Source of the DNA: Acidobacteria bacterium RIFCSPLOWO2_12_FULL_68_19
Lineage (GTDB): Bacteria; Acidobacteriota; Vicinamibacteria; Vicinamibacterales; UBA2999
Assembly: GCA_001767525.1 (NCBI GenBank)
Contig: MELF01000010.1
Span: 132,795-196,794 of the forward strand
Reading direction: 5' to 3'
Length of the DNA: 64,000 nucleotides
A model generated the notes under the pieces. That model saw nothing but the letters and a program-made list of their open reading frames with translations. It was not told where the DNA came from and did not search any database. This document shows positions 45,269-53,842 of the stretch, piece by piece. The position numbers and the translations under genes were made by a program. The first letter of the stretch is position 1, and every line of letters starts with the position of its first letter.

Positions 45269-46261
45269 ATGAGAGCGTGCATCGTCGTCCCCACCATCCG
45301 CGAGGAATCGATCGCGCGGTTCCTTCGGGAATGGCGGCGGGAATTCGCGGACCACACGGTGCTGGTCATCGAAGACAACCCCTCCAAGAGCTTTGGAATC
45401 GACGGCGCCAACGTCAGGCACTACTCGTGGACAGAAATCGATCAGGAGCTCGGCGAGCTGTCGTGGATCATTCCGCGGCGGACCGACTGCATCCGATCGT
45501 TCGGCTTCTACAAGGCGTACCAGTTGCAGCCGGACTTCGTGGTGTCGCTCGACGACGACTGCTACCCGCTGGACGACGGTTTTCTGAAGCAGCACTACGC
45601 GCGGCTGACGCAGCCGGCGCGATCGGCCGCGTGGCTGTCGACGATGGACGGCGTTGTCCCGCGCGGCGTTCCGTATCACCGCACCATGCGCGAGGGCGAA
45701 TGCGTGCTGAGCCACGGGCTGTGGCAGAACGTGCCGGATCTCGACGCCGTGTCGCAGCTGGCCGCGGTGCGCCATCCGCACGCCGCCGTTCCCAAGGATC
45801 AGTTCATCCCGCGCGCGACCTACTTCCCGATGTGCGGGATGAACGTCGCCGTCAAGACCAAGGTCGTTCCGGCGTTTTACTTTCTGCTGATGGGACAGGG
45901 ATACACGTTCGACCGGTTTGGCGACATCTGGGCGGGCGTGCTTCTCAAACGCATCTGCGATCATCTCGGACTCTTCGTCCACTCGGGCAGTCCCCTCGTG
46001 CATCACGCCCGCGCGTCCGATGTCTGGAGCAACCTGAAGAAGGAAGTGCCCGGATTGGAGATCAACGAGCGGCTGTGGAGCGTCGTCGACGCCGTCGCCT
46101 TGACGGGCACGACGTTCGGCGAGTGCTACGCGGAACTGGCCGCCACGCTTCCGATGGAAGGACCGTACTGGGACAAAGTGAAGCAGGCGATGCTCGTATG
46201 GACGCAGCTGTTCGATGTGAGCCGGCAGTCGAACGTCACAGGCCACATCGCAGCCGTGTAG
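45269..46261 (+). CDS. RGP/UDP-arabinopyranose-mutase-like protein (GT75)
   Basis: A 330-residue soluble protein strikingly like plant reversibly glycosylated polypeptides. It has VVPTIRE near the start, LDDDCYP (residues 94-100, the metal/nucleotide DxD), VPRGVPYHRTMREG (about 130-143, holding the arginine that is glycosylated in the plant proteins), and SHGLWQNVPDLDA. FPMCGMNVAV, DIWAGVLLKRICDHLGL and a final NLKKEVPG segment follow. Plant members interconvert UDP-arabinopyranose and UDP-arabinofuranose. Here it could make a furanose donor for the polymer. A 93-base duplicate of its middle lies at 40160. Confidence 0.82.
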   Translation: MRACIVVPTIREESIARFLREWRREFADHTVLVIEDNPSKSFGIDGANVRHYSWTEIDQELGELSWIIPRRTDCIRSFGFYKAYQLQPDFVVSLDDDCYPLDDGFLKQHYARLTQPARSAAWLSTMDGVVPRGVPYHRTMREGECVLSHGLWQNVPDLDAVSQLAAVRHPHAAVPKDQFIPRATYFPMCGMNVAVKTKVVPAFYFLLMGQGYTFDRFGDIWAGVLLKRICDHLGLFVHSGSPLVHHARASDVWSNLKKEVPGLEINERLWSVVDAVALTGTTFGECYAELAATLPMEGPYWDKVKQAMLVWTQLFDVSRQSNVTGHIAAV

Positions 46262-47421
46262 TGCGCGTCCTCCACGTCGTCCCCAGCATCGCCGTCGGGT
46301 TTGGCGGTCCGAGCAACGTTCCCGGGCTCGTGCGGGCACTCACCGCGGCCGGCATCGACGCGACGCTGGTGACGACGAACGACGACCCGGTGCGGCGATT
46401 CGACGTTCCGTTCAACGAGCGCGTCGTCCGGGACGGCGTGGCGTACGTCTTTCACAGGGTGTGGGCGATTGCGGGCCACTGGGCGCTGGCCCCGTCGCTG
46501 CTGTTGACACTCCGCCGGATGATCGGACATTGCGATCTGGTTCACATTCACTGGCTGTACAACTTTCCGTGCATCGTGGCCGCCTGGGCCGCGCTCATCG
46601 CCCGCGTGCCGTTCGTGGTCCAGCCGCGCGCCAGTCTCGACCCCCATATGTTCAGGAAGAACCGGCTGCTGAAGCGGCTCTACCTGGCCACCGCCGGCCG
46701 GCCGCTGCTGTCGTCGGCTGCGGCGGTGGTCTTCACGGCCGAACGGGAACGTGACCTGGCCGCTCACCCGGTCGCGCGTCCGGCCTGGATCGTGCCGAAC
46801 GGCGTCGACCTGTCGGCATTCGAACGCCTGCCGCCGCGGGGGAGCTTTCGTGCGGCATATGCACAGGTCACGGGGCCGTTCCTGCTGTTTCTCGGGCGGC
46901 TGAGCCGGCAGAAGGGGCTCGATCTGCTGCTCCCCGCGTTTCAACGACTTGCGCGCTCCCGGCCCGATCTCTGGCTCGTGCTCGCAGGACCGGACCACGA
47001 GGGCTACGAGGCGCACGTCCGCGAACTGACGCGAGAGCTCGGTCTCGACGACCGCGTGGTCTTCACGGGGCTGCTGACGGGTGAACGCAAGCTTGCCGCC
47101 TTCGTCGATGCGGAGCTGTTCGTCCTGCCGTCATACGCCGAAAACTTCGGTATGACGATCATCGAGGCGCTGGCGTGCGGGCTGCCCGTCGTGATCTCCA
47201 ACCAGGTGAACATCTATCCGGATCTCGCCGCGGCAGGCGCTGCCACGATGGTGAGGTGCACCGTCGACAGCGTTGTCGACGGCATCGAGTCCGCCCTGGC
47301 GGATACCGGCGCGCGTCAGCGCATCGCCGCGCTGGGGCCGGATCTGGTCCGCGCGCGGTACAGCTGGGACGCGGTCGTCCCCGCGCTCGTCCGGCATTAC
47401 GAGGAGGTCATCCGGGCATGA
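46261..47421 (+). CDS. Family 4 glycosyltransferase
   Basis: A 386-residue GT-B transferase starting MRVLHVVPSIAVGFGGPSN at GTG 46261, which shares one base with the previous stop. Donor-site motifs are LFLGRLSRQKGLDLLLPAF, LPSYAENFGMTIIEALACGLPVVISN; the family E-x7-E pair is intact (E in YAENFG and E in IEAL). It likely adds one hexose to the lipid-linked repeat unit in the cytosol. Coupled to the next gene by ATGA. Confidence 0.87.
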   Translation: MRVLHVVPSIAVGFGGPSNVPGLVRALTAAGIDATLVTTNDDPVRRFDVPFNERVVRDGVAYVFHRVWAIAGHWALAPSLLLTLRRMIGHCDLVHIHWLYNFPCIVAAWAALIARVPFVVQPRASLDPHMFRKNRLLKRLYLATAGRPLLSSAAAVVFTAERERDLAAHPVARPAWIVPNGVDLSAFERLPPRGSFRAAYAQVTGPFLLFLGRLSRQKGLDLLLPAFQRLARSRPDLWLVLAGPDHEGYEAHVRELTRELGLDDRVVFTGLLTGERKLAAFVDAELFVLPSYAENFGMTIIEALACGLPVVISNQVNIYPDLAAAGAATMVRCTVDSVVDGIESALADTGARQRIAALGPDLVRARYSWDAVVPALVRHYEEVIRA

Positions 47422-48386
47422 CCGCGCCGCTCTCGGTGCTCGTCTTGACGATGAACGAGGAGCTCAATATCGCGGCGTGCCTCGACAGCATCGTGGGGTG
47501 GGCGGCCGATATCGTCGTGGTCGACAGCGGCAGCACCGATCGAACGGCCGACTTGTGCGCAGAGCGAGGGGTGCGAACCGTGTTTCATCCCTACGTCGAT
47601 CATCGGACGCAGAAGGACTGGGCGCTGACCTCCATCCCGTGGCGGCACGAATGGCTCCTCCTGCTCGACGCGGACCACGTGGTGACACCGGACCTCAGGC
47701 AGGCGATCGAGCGCATGCTGCACACCGATCGCCGCCGCGTCCATGGGTACTACAACCGGCACATCCACTACTTCCGCAACCGTCGCGTCAGGGGTCTCAA
47801 GCGCTACTACCTCCAACTGGTTCGACGGAGCCGCGTTCGGATCGACGAGACCGATCTGGTGGACGGCCGCCTGATCGTCGATGGGCCCACGGCGAAGCTG
47901 CCGGGTGCGATCATCGAGAACAACCAGAAGGAGCTCGACATCGACTTCTGGATCGACAAGCATCAGAAATTCGCCCGTCGGATTGCGATCGAAGAGATCT
48001 TGCGTGTCGAAGCGGCCGTCGGGGGCGAGGCCGCGGTCAGTCCGAGGGTGTTCGGTCATCCTGACGAGCGGTCGGCCTGGCTGAAGAAGGTCTGGTATGG
48101 AACCCCGCTCTACCTGCGGGCCGTCCTCTTCTTCCTCTACCGATACCTCGTCCGGCTCGGATTCCTCGACGGATGGAATGGGCTCGTGTTTCATGGGTTT
48201 CAGACGTTCTGGTTCAGGCTGCTGGTCGACGTCAATATAGAGAACTATCGAGCGCAGGTTCGCGCGAACGAGATCTCGCTCGAGGAGCTGTCGAGGATGG
48301 TAGGGAGAGGCCCCGTGAAGAACCGGTCAGCGGATGCGGGGCCTGCGCTGCGTCGCGACGACGCGCGGGAGGTACGCCATGGCTGA
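47418..48386 (+). CDS. Family 2 glycosyltransferase, WaaE/KdtX-like
   Basis: A 322-residue GT-A transferase with VLVLTMNEELNIAACLDSI, VVVDSGSTD and the DADH metal site (about residues 83-86). The second half (GYYNRHIHYFRNRRVR, then a hydrophobic AVLFFLYRYLVRLGF) is like the lipopolysaccharide core beta-glucosyltransferase WaaE group, which contacts the membrane. Start ATG 47418 overlaps the upstream stop. Its last seven codons overlap the epimerase start. Confidence 0.85.
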   Translation: MTAPLSVLVLTMNEELNIAACLDSIVGWAADIVVVDSGSTDRTADLCAERGVRTVFHPYVDHRTQKDWALTSIPWRHEWLLLLDADHVVTPDLRQAIERMLHTDRRRVHGYYNRHIHYFRNRRVRGLKRYYLQLVRRSRVRIDETDLVDGRLIVDGPTAKLPGAIIENNQKELDIDFWIDKHQKFARRIAIEEILRVEAAVGGEAAVSPRVFGHPDERSAWLKKVWYGTPLYLRAVLFFLYRYLVRLGFLDGWNGLVFHGFQTFWFRLLVDVNIENYRAQVRANEISLEELSRMVGRGPVKNRSADAGPALRRDDAREVRHG

Positions 48387-49398
48387 AAGTCCTGTCGTCG
48401 GCCGCGACGATCTGGTGCTGGTGACCGGCGCCGGCGGGTTCATCGGCGGCCATCTCGTCGGCGAACTGCGCCGGCGCGGCCACCGCCGCATTCGCGCGGT
48501 CGACATCAAGCCGCTCGACGAGTGGTTTCAGGTGCTGCCGGAGGCCGACAATCGCATCCTCGATCTGCGCGGGCGTGAGGCGTGCCGCGAGGCGGCCCGG
48601 GGCGCGCGCCAGGTCTACAACCTCGCCGCGGACATGGGCGGGATGGGATTCATCGAGACGCACAAAGTGGAGTGCATGCTGTCGGTGCTCATCAATACGC
48701 ACATGTTGATGGCCGCGCACGAGGCCGGCGTCGAGCGCTACTTCTATTCCTCGTCCGCCTGCGTGTACGCGGCCGAGAAGCAGACGATGACCGACGTCAC
48801 ACCGCTCAAGGAGGCGGATGCCTACCCGGCGATGCCCGAAGACGGCTACGGCTGGGAGAAGCTCTTCAGCGAGCGGATGTGCCGCCATTTCCGCGAGGAC
48901 TTCGGGCTCGAGACACGGATCGTCCGGTACCACAATGTCTACGGACCACACGGTACCTACGAAGGGGGACGCGAGAAGGCGCCGGCCGCCATCTGCCGCA
49001 AGGTGATCGCCGCCACGCTGGCCGGGGGGAGTGAGATCGAGGTCTGGGGCGACGGTCAGCAGACGCGCAGCTTCATGTACATCGACGACTGTCTCTTCGG
49101 CACGTACGCAGTCATGGAAAGCGACATCCGCGATCCGATCAACGTCGGGAGCGACGAGCTCGTGACGATCAACCAGCTCATCGACATTGTCGAGGAGATC
49201 GCCGGCGTACGGCTCACGCGGCGCCACACACTGGACGCGCCGCTCGGCGTGCGCGGGCGCAGCAGCGACAACACACGCATCCGGCGGGAGCTCGGGTGGG
49301 CGCCGTCGACGCGTCTGCGCTACGGCATGGACACCACGTACCGCTGGATTTACGACCAGATGACTACGCCGTCCGAGCGGCGGCGGATCTACGCCTGA
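48379..49398 (+). CDS. GDP-mannose-3,5-epimerase-like enzyme
   Basis: A 339-residue extended SDR protein. ATG 48379 has GGAGG seven bases upstream. It has TGAGGFIGGH (about residues 16-25), the GME-typical NLAADMGGMGFI, the SSSACVYAAEKQ active-site stretch with the acid/base cysteine, and YGWEKLFSE. The tail has QTRSFMYIDDC and WIYDQM. GME enzymes invert C3 and C5 of GDP-mannose; here GDP-heptose made by the adjacent operon is an alternative substrate. Confidence 0.85.
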   Translation: MAESPVVGRDDLVLVTGAGGFIGGHLVGELRRRGHRRIRAVDIKPLDEWFQVLPEADNRILDLRGREACREAARGARQVYNLAADMGGMGFIETHKVECMLSVLINTHMLMAAHEAGVERYFYSSSACVYAAEKQTMTDVTPLKEADAYPAMPEDGYGWEKLFSERMCRHFREDFGLETRIVRYHNVYGPHGTYEGGREKAPAAICRKVIAATLAGGSEIEVWGDGQQTRSFMYIDDCLFGTYAVMESDIRDPINVGSDELVTINQLIDIVEEIAGVRLTRRHTLDAPLGVRGRSSDNTRIRRELGWAPSTRLRYGMDTTYRWIYDQMTTPSERRRIYA

Positions 49399-49408
49399 CA
49401 CCGGTTCG

Positions 49409-50158
49409 ATGAACAGAGTGGCGCGGTCGCTGCTGCCCCACGCGATCCGGCCGCGCCGGATCCTCGCCGGCCCGCTGCGCGGCGTCTGGCTCGTCGCCTC
49501 CTGGCACGACTATCCCGCCGGCCTGACAGGACGAACCGAACGGCCGCTCCTCGGCTGGTTCGCCTCGCACGTCAACACGGGCGAGACCTGGCTCGATATC
49601 GGCGCGCACTACGGCTACACGGCCTTTGCGCTGGCGCGGCTGGTGGGGCCGCCGGGGCGCGTCTTCACCTTCGAGCCGGTTCCCGCGACCGCCGGCTGCG
49701 TCGATCAGGGCCGCGTGCTGAACCGGTTCGATCAGGTCACGGTCCTTCCCTTCGGCCTCGGCGCACCCGACACGATCGAGACGCGCCGGCTGCCGCTGAC
49801 CCGCGGAATGGCGGATACGACACTGAGGCCCGCCGACGGGTCCGCCTCCGTCCTCGTGGCGCTCGCGCGATTCGACTGGCTGTGGCCGCGCGTCTGCGGC
49901 GGCAATCCGGCCATCCACGGCGTGAAGATCGACGTGCAGGGCATGGAGATCGAAACGCTCGCCGGCATGACCGGGGCGCTGGCGCGCTGGCGTCCGAAGG
50001 TGGTCGTGGAACTGCACGCGGGCGTCAGCCGCGAACGTCTGCTCGCGCTCATGCGCGAGGCGGGCTACTCGGAACACGCGGTCGCCGTCGATCCGGTGCG
50101 CGGCGAGGACGCTCCGCTGTTTCTCGACGACCGCAGCTACGCCTTCGATCCGGCGTGA
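49409..50158 (+). CDS. FkbM-type methyltransferase
   Basis: A 249-residue SAM-dependent methyltransferase with motif I TWLDIGAHYGYTAF (about residues 60-73), VFTFEPVP, and the C-terminal IHGVKIDVQGMEIETLAG, which are hallmarks of the FkbM family. FkbM enzymes O-methylate sugars or polyketides, so this one probably caps or decorates the polymer. It follows the epimerase by ten bases. Confidence 0.87.
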   Translation: MNRVARSLLPHAIRPRRILAGPLRGVWLVASWHDYPAGLTGRTERPLLGWFASHVNTGETWLDIGAHYGYTAFALARLVGPPGRVFTFEPVPATAGCVDQGRVLNRFDQVTVLPFGLGAPDTIETRRLPLTRGMADTTLRPADGSASVLVALARFDWLWPRVCGGNPAIHGVKIDVQGMEIETLAGMTGALARWRPKVVVELHAGVSRERLLALMREAGYSEHAVAVDPVRGEDAPLFLDDRSYAFDPA

Positions 50159-50182
50159 TCGACGCCGCGCTCCCCTTCTGCG

Positions 50183-51439
50183 GTGGCCCGCTTCTTCATC
50201 CTCTCGATCAACTACGCGCCGGAACCGACCGGATTCGCGCCCAAGGCGGCGGCCCTCGCCGAGCACCTCGCCCGCCAGGGCCACCAGGTCTCGGTGTTCA
50301 CCGGCTTTCCCTTCGCGCCCCGGTGGCGCCGGCGCGAGGAAGACCGCGGCCGGCTCTGGGCGCGCGAGCGGGCCGGCACGCTGACCGTCCACCGCCTGAC
50401 GCACTTCATCCCGCGGCGTCCCTCCTCCCTGCTGCAGCGCCTGGCGATGGAGGGATCCTTCAGCCTGGCGGCGCTCGCGGCGATCGCACCGCGCCTGCCG
50501 CGCCCGCGCGCCCGTCCCGACGCGGTCCTCTACATCGGCGCGCAACCAGCGATCGCGATGGTCGCCAGAATCGTCGCCCTCCTCGCCGGCTGTCCCTATT
50601 TCGTGAACATCACGGATCTCGCCGCGCGCGCGGCGCTCGACGTCGGCATCGCCGGCCAAGCCGTGTCGCAGGTCCTGGAGAGGATCGAATTCGCGGCCTA
50701 CCGGAAAGCGGCCGGCGCCGGCGTCCTGACCGCCAGCTTCCGCGACGCGCTCATCGAGCACGGCTACCCCGCCAGCCGCATCCACCTCGTGCGCGATCCC
50801 ACCGATCTCGACGCGATCCGTCCCCTCCCGCGCGACGGCGCGTTTCGCGCGCGCTACGACATTCCGCCCTCGGCGTGCGTGGCGCTCGTCGCCGGCAGCA
50901 TGGGACGCAAGCAGGGACTGATGAACGTCGTGTCCGCCGCCGCCCTCACACGCGGCGCGAACATCTGCTGGGTGCTCGTCGGCTCCGGCGAGATGCAGGG
51001 TGAGCTGGTCGACGCCGTGCGACAGCAGGGCCTCGAGGCCGACGTGCGGTTCGTGCCGTTCCAGCCCGAGGCCGAGATGTCGCGGATGTTCGCCGACGCG
51101 GACGTGCTCGTCCTCAATCAGATCGGCGCCATGAAAGACACCGTGATCCCGTCGAAGCTCCTGACCTACATGGCGGCCGGCCGTCCCGTCCTCGCGGCGG
51201 TGAACCCGACCAGCCAGGCGGCCGAGATCGTGCGCGACGCCGACGGCGGAATCCTGGTGGCGCCGGACGATCCGGCGGCGCTGGCCGAGGGCGCCCGCCG
51301 GCTGGCCGCCGCCCCGCCGGACGCCCTGGGCGCCTGCGGCGCGCGCAACCGCGCGTATGCCGAGCGCCACTTCGATCAACGAGCCGTCGTGGCGGCGCAC
51401 GAGCGATTCATGCTGGCGGCGATGCGCGGCAGCCGCTGA
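50183..51439 (+). CDS. Family 4 glycosyltransferase, WcaI-like
   Basis: A 418-residue GT-B transferase opening ILSINYAPEPTGFAPKAAALAEHLA, the WcaI/colanic-acid fucosyltransferase signature. Its donor domain has GSMGRKQGL and a SKLLTYMAAGRPVLAAV segment, and a hydrophobic stretch near residue 130 may associate with the membrane. GTG 50183 is the start that keeps the first strand. The C-terminal segment overlaps nothing and is followed by the polymerase-like gene one base later. Confidence 0.86.
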   Translation: MARFFILSINYAPEPTGFAPKAAALAEHLARQGHQVSVFTGFPFAPRWRRREEDRGRLWARERAGTLTVHRLTHFIPRRPSSLLQRLAMEGSFSLAALAAIAPRLPRPRARPDAVLYIGAQPAIAMVARIVALLAGCPYFVNITDLAARAALDVGIAGQAVSQVLERIEFAAYRKAAGAGVLTASFRDALIEHGYPASRIHLVRDPTDLDAIRPLPRDGAFRARYDIPPSACVALVAGSMGRKQGLMNVVSAAALTRGANICWVLVGSGEMQGELVDAVRQQGLEADVRFVPFQPEAEMSRMFADADVLVLNQIGAMKDTVIPSKLLTYMAAGRPVLAAVNPTSQAAEIVRDADGGILVAPDDPAALAEGARRLAAAPPDALGACGARNRAYAERHFDQRAVVAAHERFMLAAMRGSR

Positions 51440-51440
51440 T

Positions 51441-52817
51441 ATGGCCACGCTGGTCGTGACGCTCATTGTCGCGGGCACGCTGGCCTTCGGCGCCGTGTAC
51501 CCGTGGGCCTACCTGCCGCTGTTCGCTGCGGCGGCGCTCATCGGCGCCGCCGGCCTGCGACGCGGCCTCCGACCCACCCATCTCCGGTTCGTGGGACTCG
51601 CCGCCTCGGCCGTCTGCGCGGCAATCGCCGTGCAGCTCCTGCCGCTTCCGCCGTCGGTACACGAGACGCTTACCCCGCGAGCGGACGCCGTGCTGGCCGG
51701 CCGCGATCTGGCGTTTGGCGCCGACCCTGCTCGCTGGCGGCCGTTGTCCATCGACCCCGCCGCGACGCAGGTTGCGCTCCTGGCGGCGGCGACGCTGGGA
51801 CTCTACCTGGTCGGGCTGCCGGCGCTCCTCGGCCGGGATTGTCTCCGGTCGGTGCCCGCCAGGCTGGCGGTGTTCGCGATCCCGCTGGCGCTCTTCGGCA
51901 TCTACACACGCGAGTACAACAACGGCCTGTTGTACGGGTTCTGGCAACCCCAGGACGGCGGCGGATCGAATCAGGCCGGTCCGTTCGTCAATCGCAACCA
52001 CTTTGCCGGGTGGATGCTGATGACCTCCTGCGTGCTCATCGGATGGCTGTTCGGGCTGGTCGAACGAGCCTCCCCCGACAACAGGGGCCGCCGCGGGCGG
52101 CGGCTTTCGTGGCTGTCGTCCGCGGAAGCAAACACGATCCTGCTGACCACCGTTGTCGTTCTGACCACCGCAACGTCGGTGTTCTGGTCGCTATCTCGCT
52201 CCGGGATCATCGCCTTCACGACGAGTACGAGCATCTTCGCGTGGCTGACGCTCACGCGACGGCGACTGGACGCGGGCCGGCGCAGGCTGGCAGTGGCCGC
52301 GCTCGCGATCGCGCTGACCGCGGGCGTCTCCTGGCGCGGAGCGGATCGCCTGATCTCGTGGTTTCAGGACAACGCCAGCTTCAGCGGTCGACTCGAGGCG
52401 TGGCGCGACGGCCTCGACCTCATCCGCGACTTCCCCGTCACCGGCACCGGCCTGAACACGTATCCAACCGCGATGCTGTTCTACCAGACGCGCAATCGAT
52501 CCGAGTTCGTGGCGCAGGCGCACAACGACTACCTGCAGCTCGTGGCCGAGGGAGGACTCCTCGTCACGATTCCCGCAGCCGTGCTGGTGCTGGCGCTGGG
52601 TGGCGCCATCCGACGCAACCTGCGGGACGCCCGCCGCGAAACCCGCGGCTACTGGATCCGGGTCGGCGCGGCCGTTGGTATGGTGGCCATCGGATTGCAA
52701 GAGATCTCCGAGTTCAGCCTGCAGATTCCGGTCAACGCGCTGCTCTTCTGTACCCTGGCGGCCCTCGCCCTGGCGCCGGTGTCGCGTGATACCATCACCG
52801 TGACCAAGGACGCGTGA
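51441..52817 (+). CDS. O-antigen ligase/polymerase family membrane protein
   Basis: A 458-residue protein with about eleven membrane segments and the Wzy_C/O-antigen ligase signature region GLDLIRDFPVTGTGLNTYP followed by FVAQAHNDYLQLVAEGG (about residues 325-370), whose HNDYLQ motif marks WaaL-like proteins. This is a clearer ligase candidate than the protein at 43840. ATG 51441 starts two bases after the previous stop. Confidence 0.88.
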   Translation: MATLVVTLIVAGTLAFGAVYPWAYLPLFAAAALIGAAGLRRGLRPTHLRFVGLAASAVCAAIAVQLLPLPPSVHETLTPRADAVLAGRDLAFGADPARWRPLSIDPAATQVALLAAATLGLYLVGLPALLGRDCLRSVPARLAVFAIPLALFGIYTREYNNGLLYGFWQPQDGGGSNQAGPFVNRNHFAGWMLMTSCVLIGWLFGLVERASPDNRGRRGRRLSWLSSAEANTILLTTVVVLTTATSVFWSLSRSGIIAFTTSTSIFAWLTLTRRRLDAGRRRLAVAALAIALTAGVSWRGADRLISWFQDNASFSGRLEAWRDGLDLIRDFPVTGTGLNTYPTAMLFYQTRNRSEFVAQAHNDYLQLVAEGGLLVTIPAAVLVLALGGAIRRNLRDARRETRGYWIRVGAAVGMVAIGLQEISEFSLQIPVNALLFCTLAALALAPVSRDTITVTKDA

Positions 52818-52818
52818 C

Positions 52819-53118
52819 GTGCACCACTGCCCGAAGTGCAACTCCACGAAGCTGCGGCGGTCGCCGACCCGGAACCGGTGGGAGCGCTGGCGGAAAGAGA
52901 TTACCGGCAAACGGCCGTACCGCTGCCGCACCTGCCAGTGGCGTGGGTGGAAGCCGATCGGCCCGCTCGAAACCGACAGCCAGATCGGCGGAGAACGTCA
53001 CGATGCACCGGAGCCGCCCAATCTGAGGGGAACGCCCTTGGCGCGCCAGGACGCCTCCCGCAGTCTCGACCTGAAGGAGCTCGATCGCTTCCATTCCGAG
53101 ACCGAGGTCAAGCCGTAA
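52819..53118 (+). CDS. Small zinc-ribbon protein
   Basis: A 99-residue basic protein. Residues 4-42 contain CPKC and CRTC knuckles spaced as a zinc ribbon with intervening Arg/Trp-rich sequence; the C-terminal half is polar and likely disordered. Two bases separate its GTG start from the previous stop and one base separates it from the HAD gene, so it is part of the operon. The role is unknown; a nucleic acid or protein adaptor would be a guess. Confidence 0.6.
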   Translation: MHHCPKCNSTKLRRSPTRNRWERWRKEITGKRPYRCRTCQWRGWKPIGPLETDSQIGGERHDAPEPPNLRGTPLARQDASRSLDLKELDRFHSETEVKP

Positions 53119-53119
53119 C

Positions 53120-53842
53120 ATGGCGCTTCGGCTCGGCTGCGATCTCGACGGAGTCCTCGCCGACATGGAACTCGCCCTCATCCGCGAGGCGGAAAGGCTG
53201 TTCGGCGCTCAGGTCAGGAACGAGCGGCCGGGGCCGTCTTCGCTTCCAGCCTCGATGGCCGACCTCGTGCCCGAGGAATTGACCGACAACGCGCCGCTGC
53301 GTCACGAGCTGCAGCTCAACATGCGCCAGCGCCGGAAACTCTGGCAGCACGTCCGCGCCATCGACAACTTCTGGGAATCGCTCGACGAGGTCGAGCCCGG
53401 CGTCGTCTCGCGCCTGGCCAGCCTCGCCGAGGACCGCCGATGGGAGATCGTCTTCCTGACCAGGCGCCCGCAGACCTCCGGCGCCACCGCCCAGATGCAG
53501 TCGCAGCGGTGGCTCGAGGCCAAGGGATTCCGTCTGCCCAGCGTGTACGTGGTGACCGCCTCGCGCGGGCTCATCGCCGCGGCGCTCACCCTCGACATCG
53601 TCATCGACGACACCCCCGAGAACTGCGTGGACGTCGCCTCCGATTCGAAGGCGCGGACGATTGCCGTCTTCCGGATGCAGTCGCCTCCCCCCGTCGTGCT
53701 GCAGCGGATGGGCATCCATCTCGTCCGCTCGACCCATGAGTGCCTCGACCTGCTGCTCGACGTCGATGCCAGCCTCGAGCGGCAGCCCGGCGCCATCCAG
53801 CGTGTCATGCGCACGCTGGGCCTGAAGCAGCCCACGACCTGA
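53120..53842 (+). CDS. HAD-superfamily 5'-nucleotidase-like hydrolase
   Basis: A 240-residue HAD-fold protein. Motif I is GCDLDGVLAD (Asp8 and Asp10), motif II FLTRRP, and motif IV VIDDTPENC (near residue 165). It is closest in layout to the 5'(3')-deoxyribonucleotidase/YqfW-like group with an N-terminal DLDGVLAD. Its place in a polysaccharide operon suggests dephosphorylation of a small metabolite or sugar. Its TGA is overlapped by the CTG that probably begins the next gene. Confidence 0.75.
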   Translation: MALRLGCDLDGVLADMELALIREAERLFGAQVRNERPGPSSLPASMADLVPEELTDNAPLRHELQLNMRQRRKLWQHVRAIDNFWESLDEVEPGVVSRLASLAEDRRWEIVFLTRRPQTSGATAQMQSQRWLEAKGFRLPSVYVVTASRGLIAAALTLDIVIDDTPENCVDVASDSKARTIAVFRMQSPPPVVLQRMGIHLVRSTHECLDLLLDVDASLERQPGAIQRVMRTLGLKQPTT

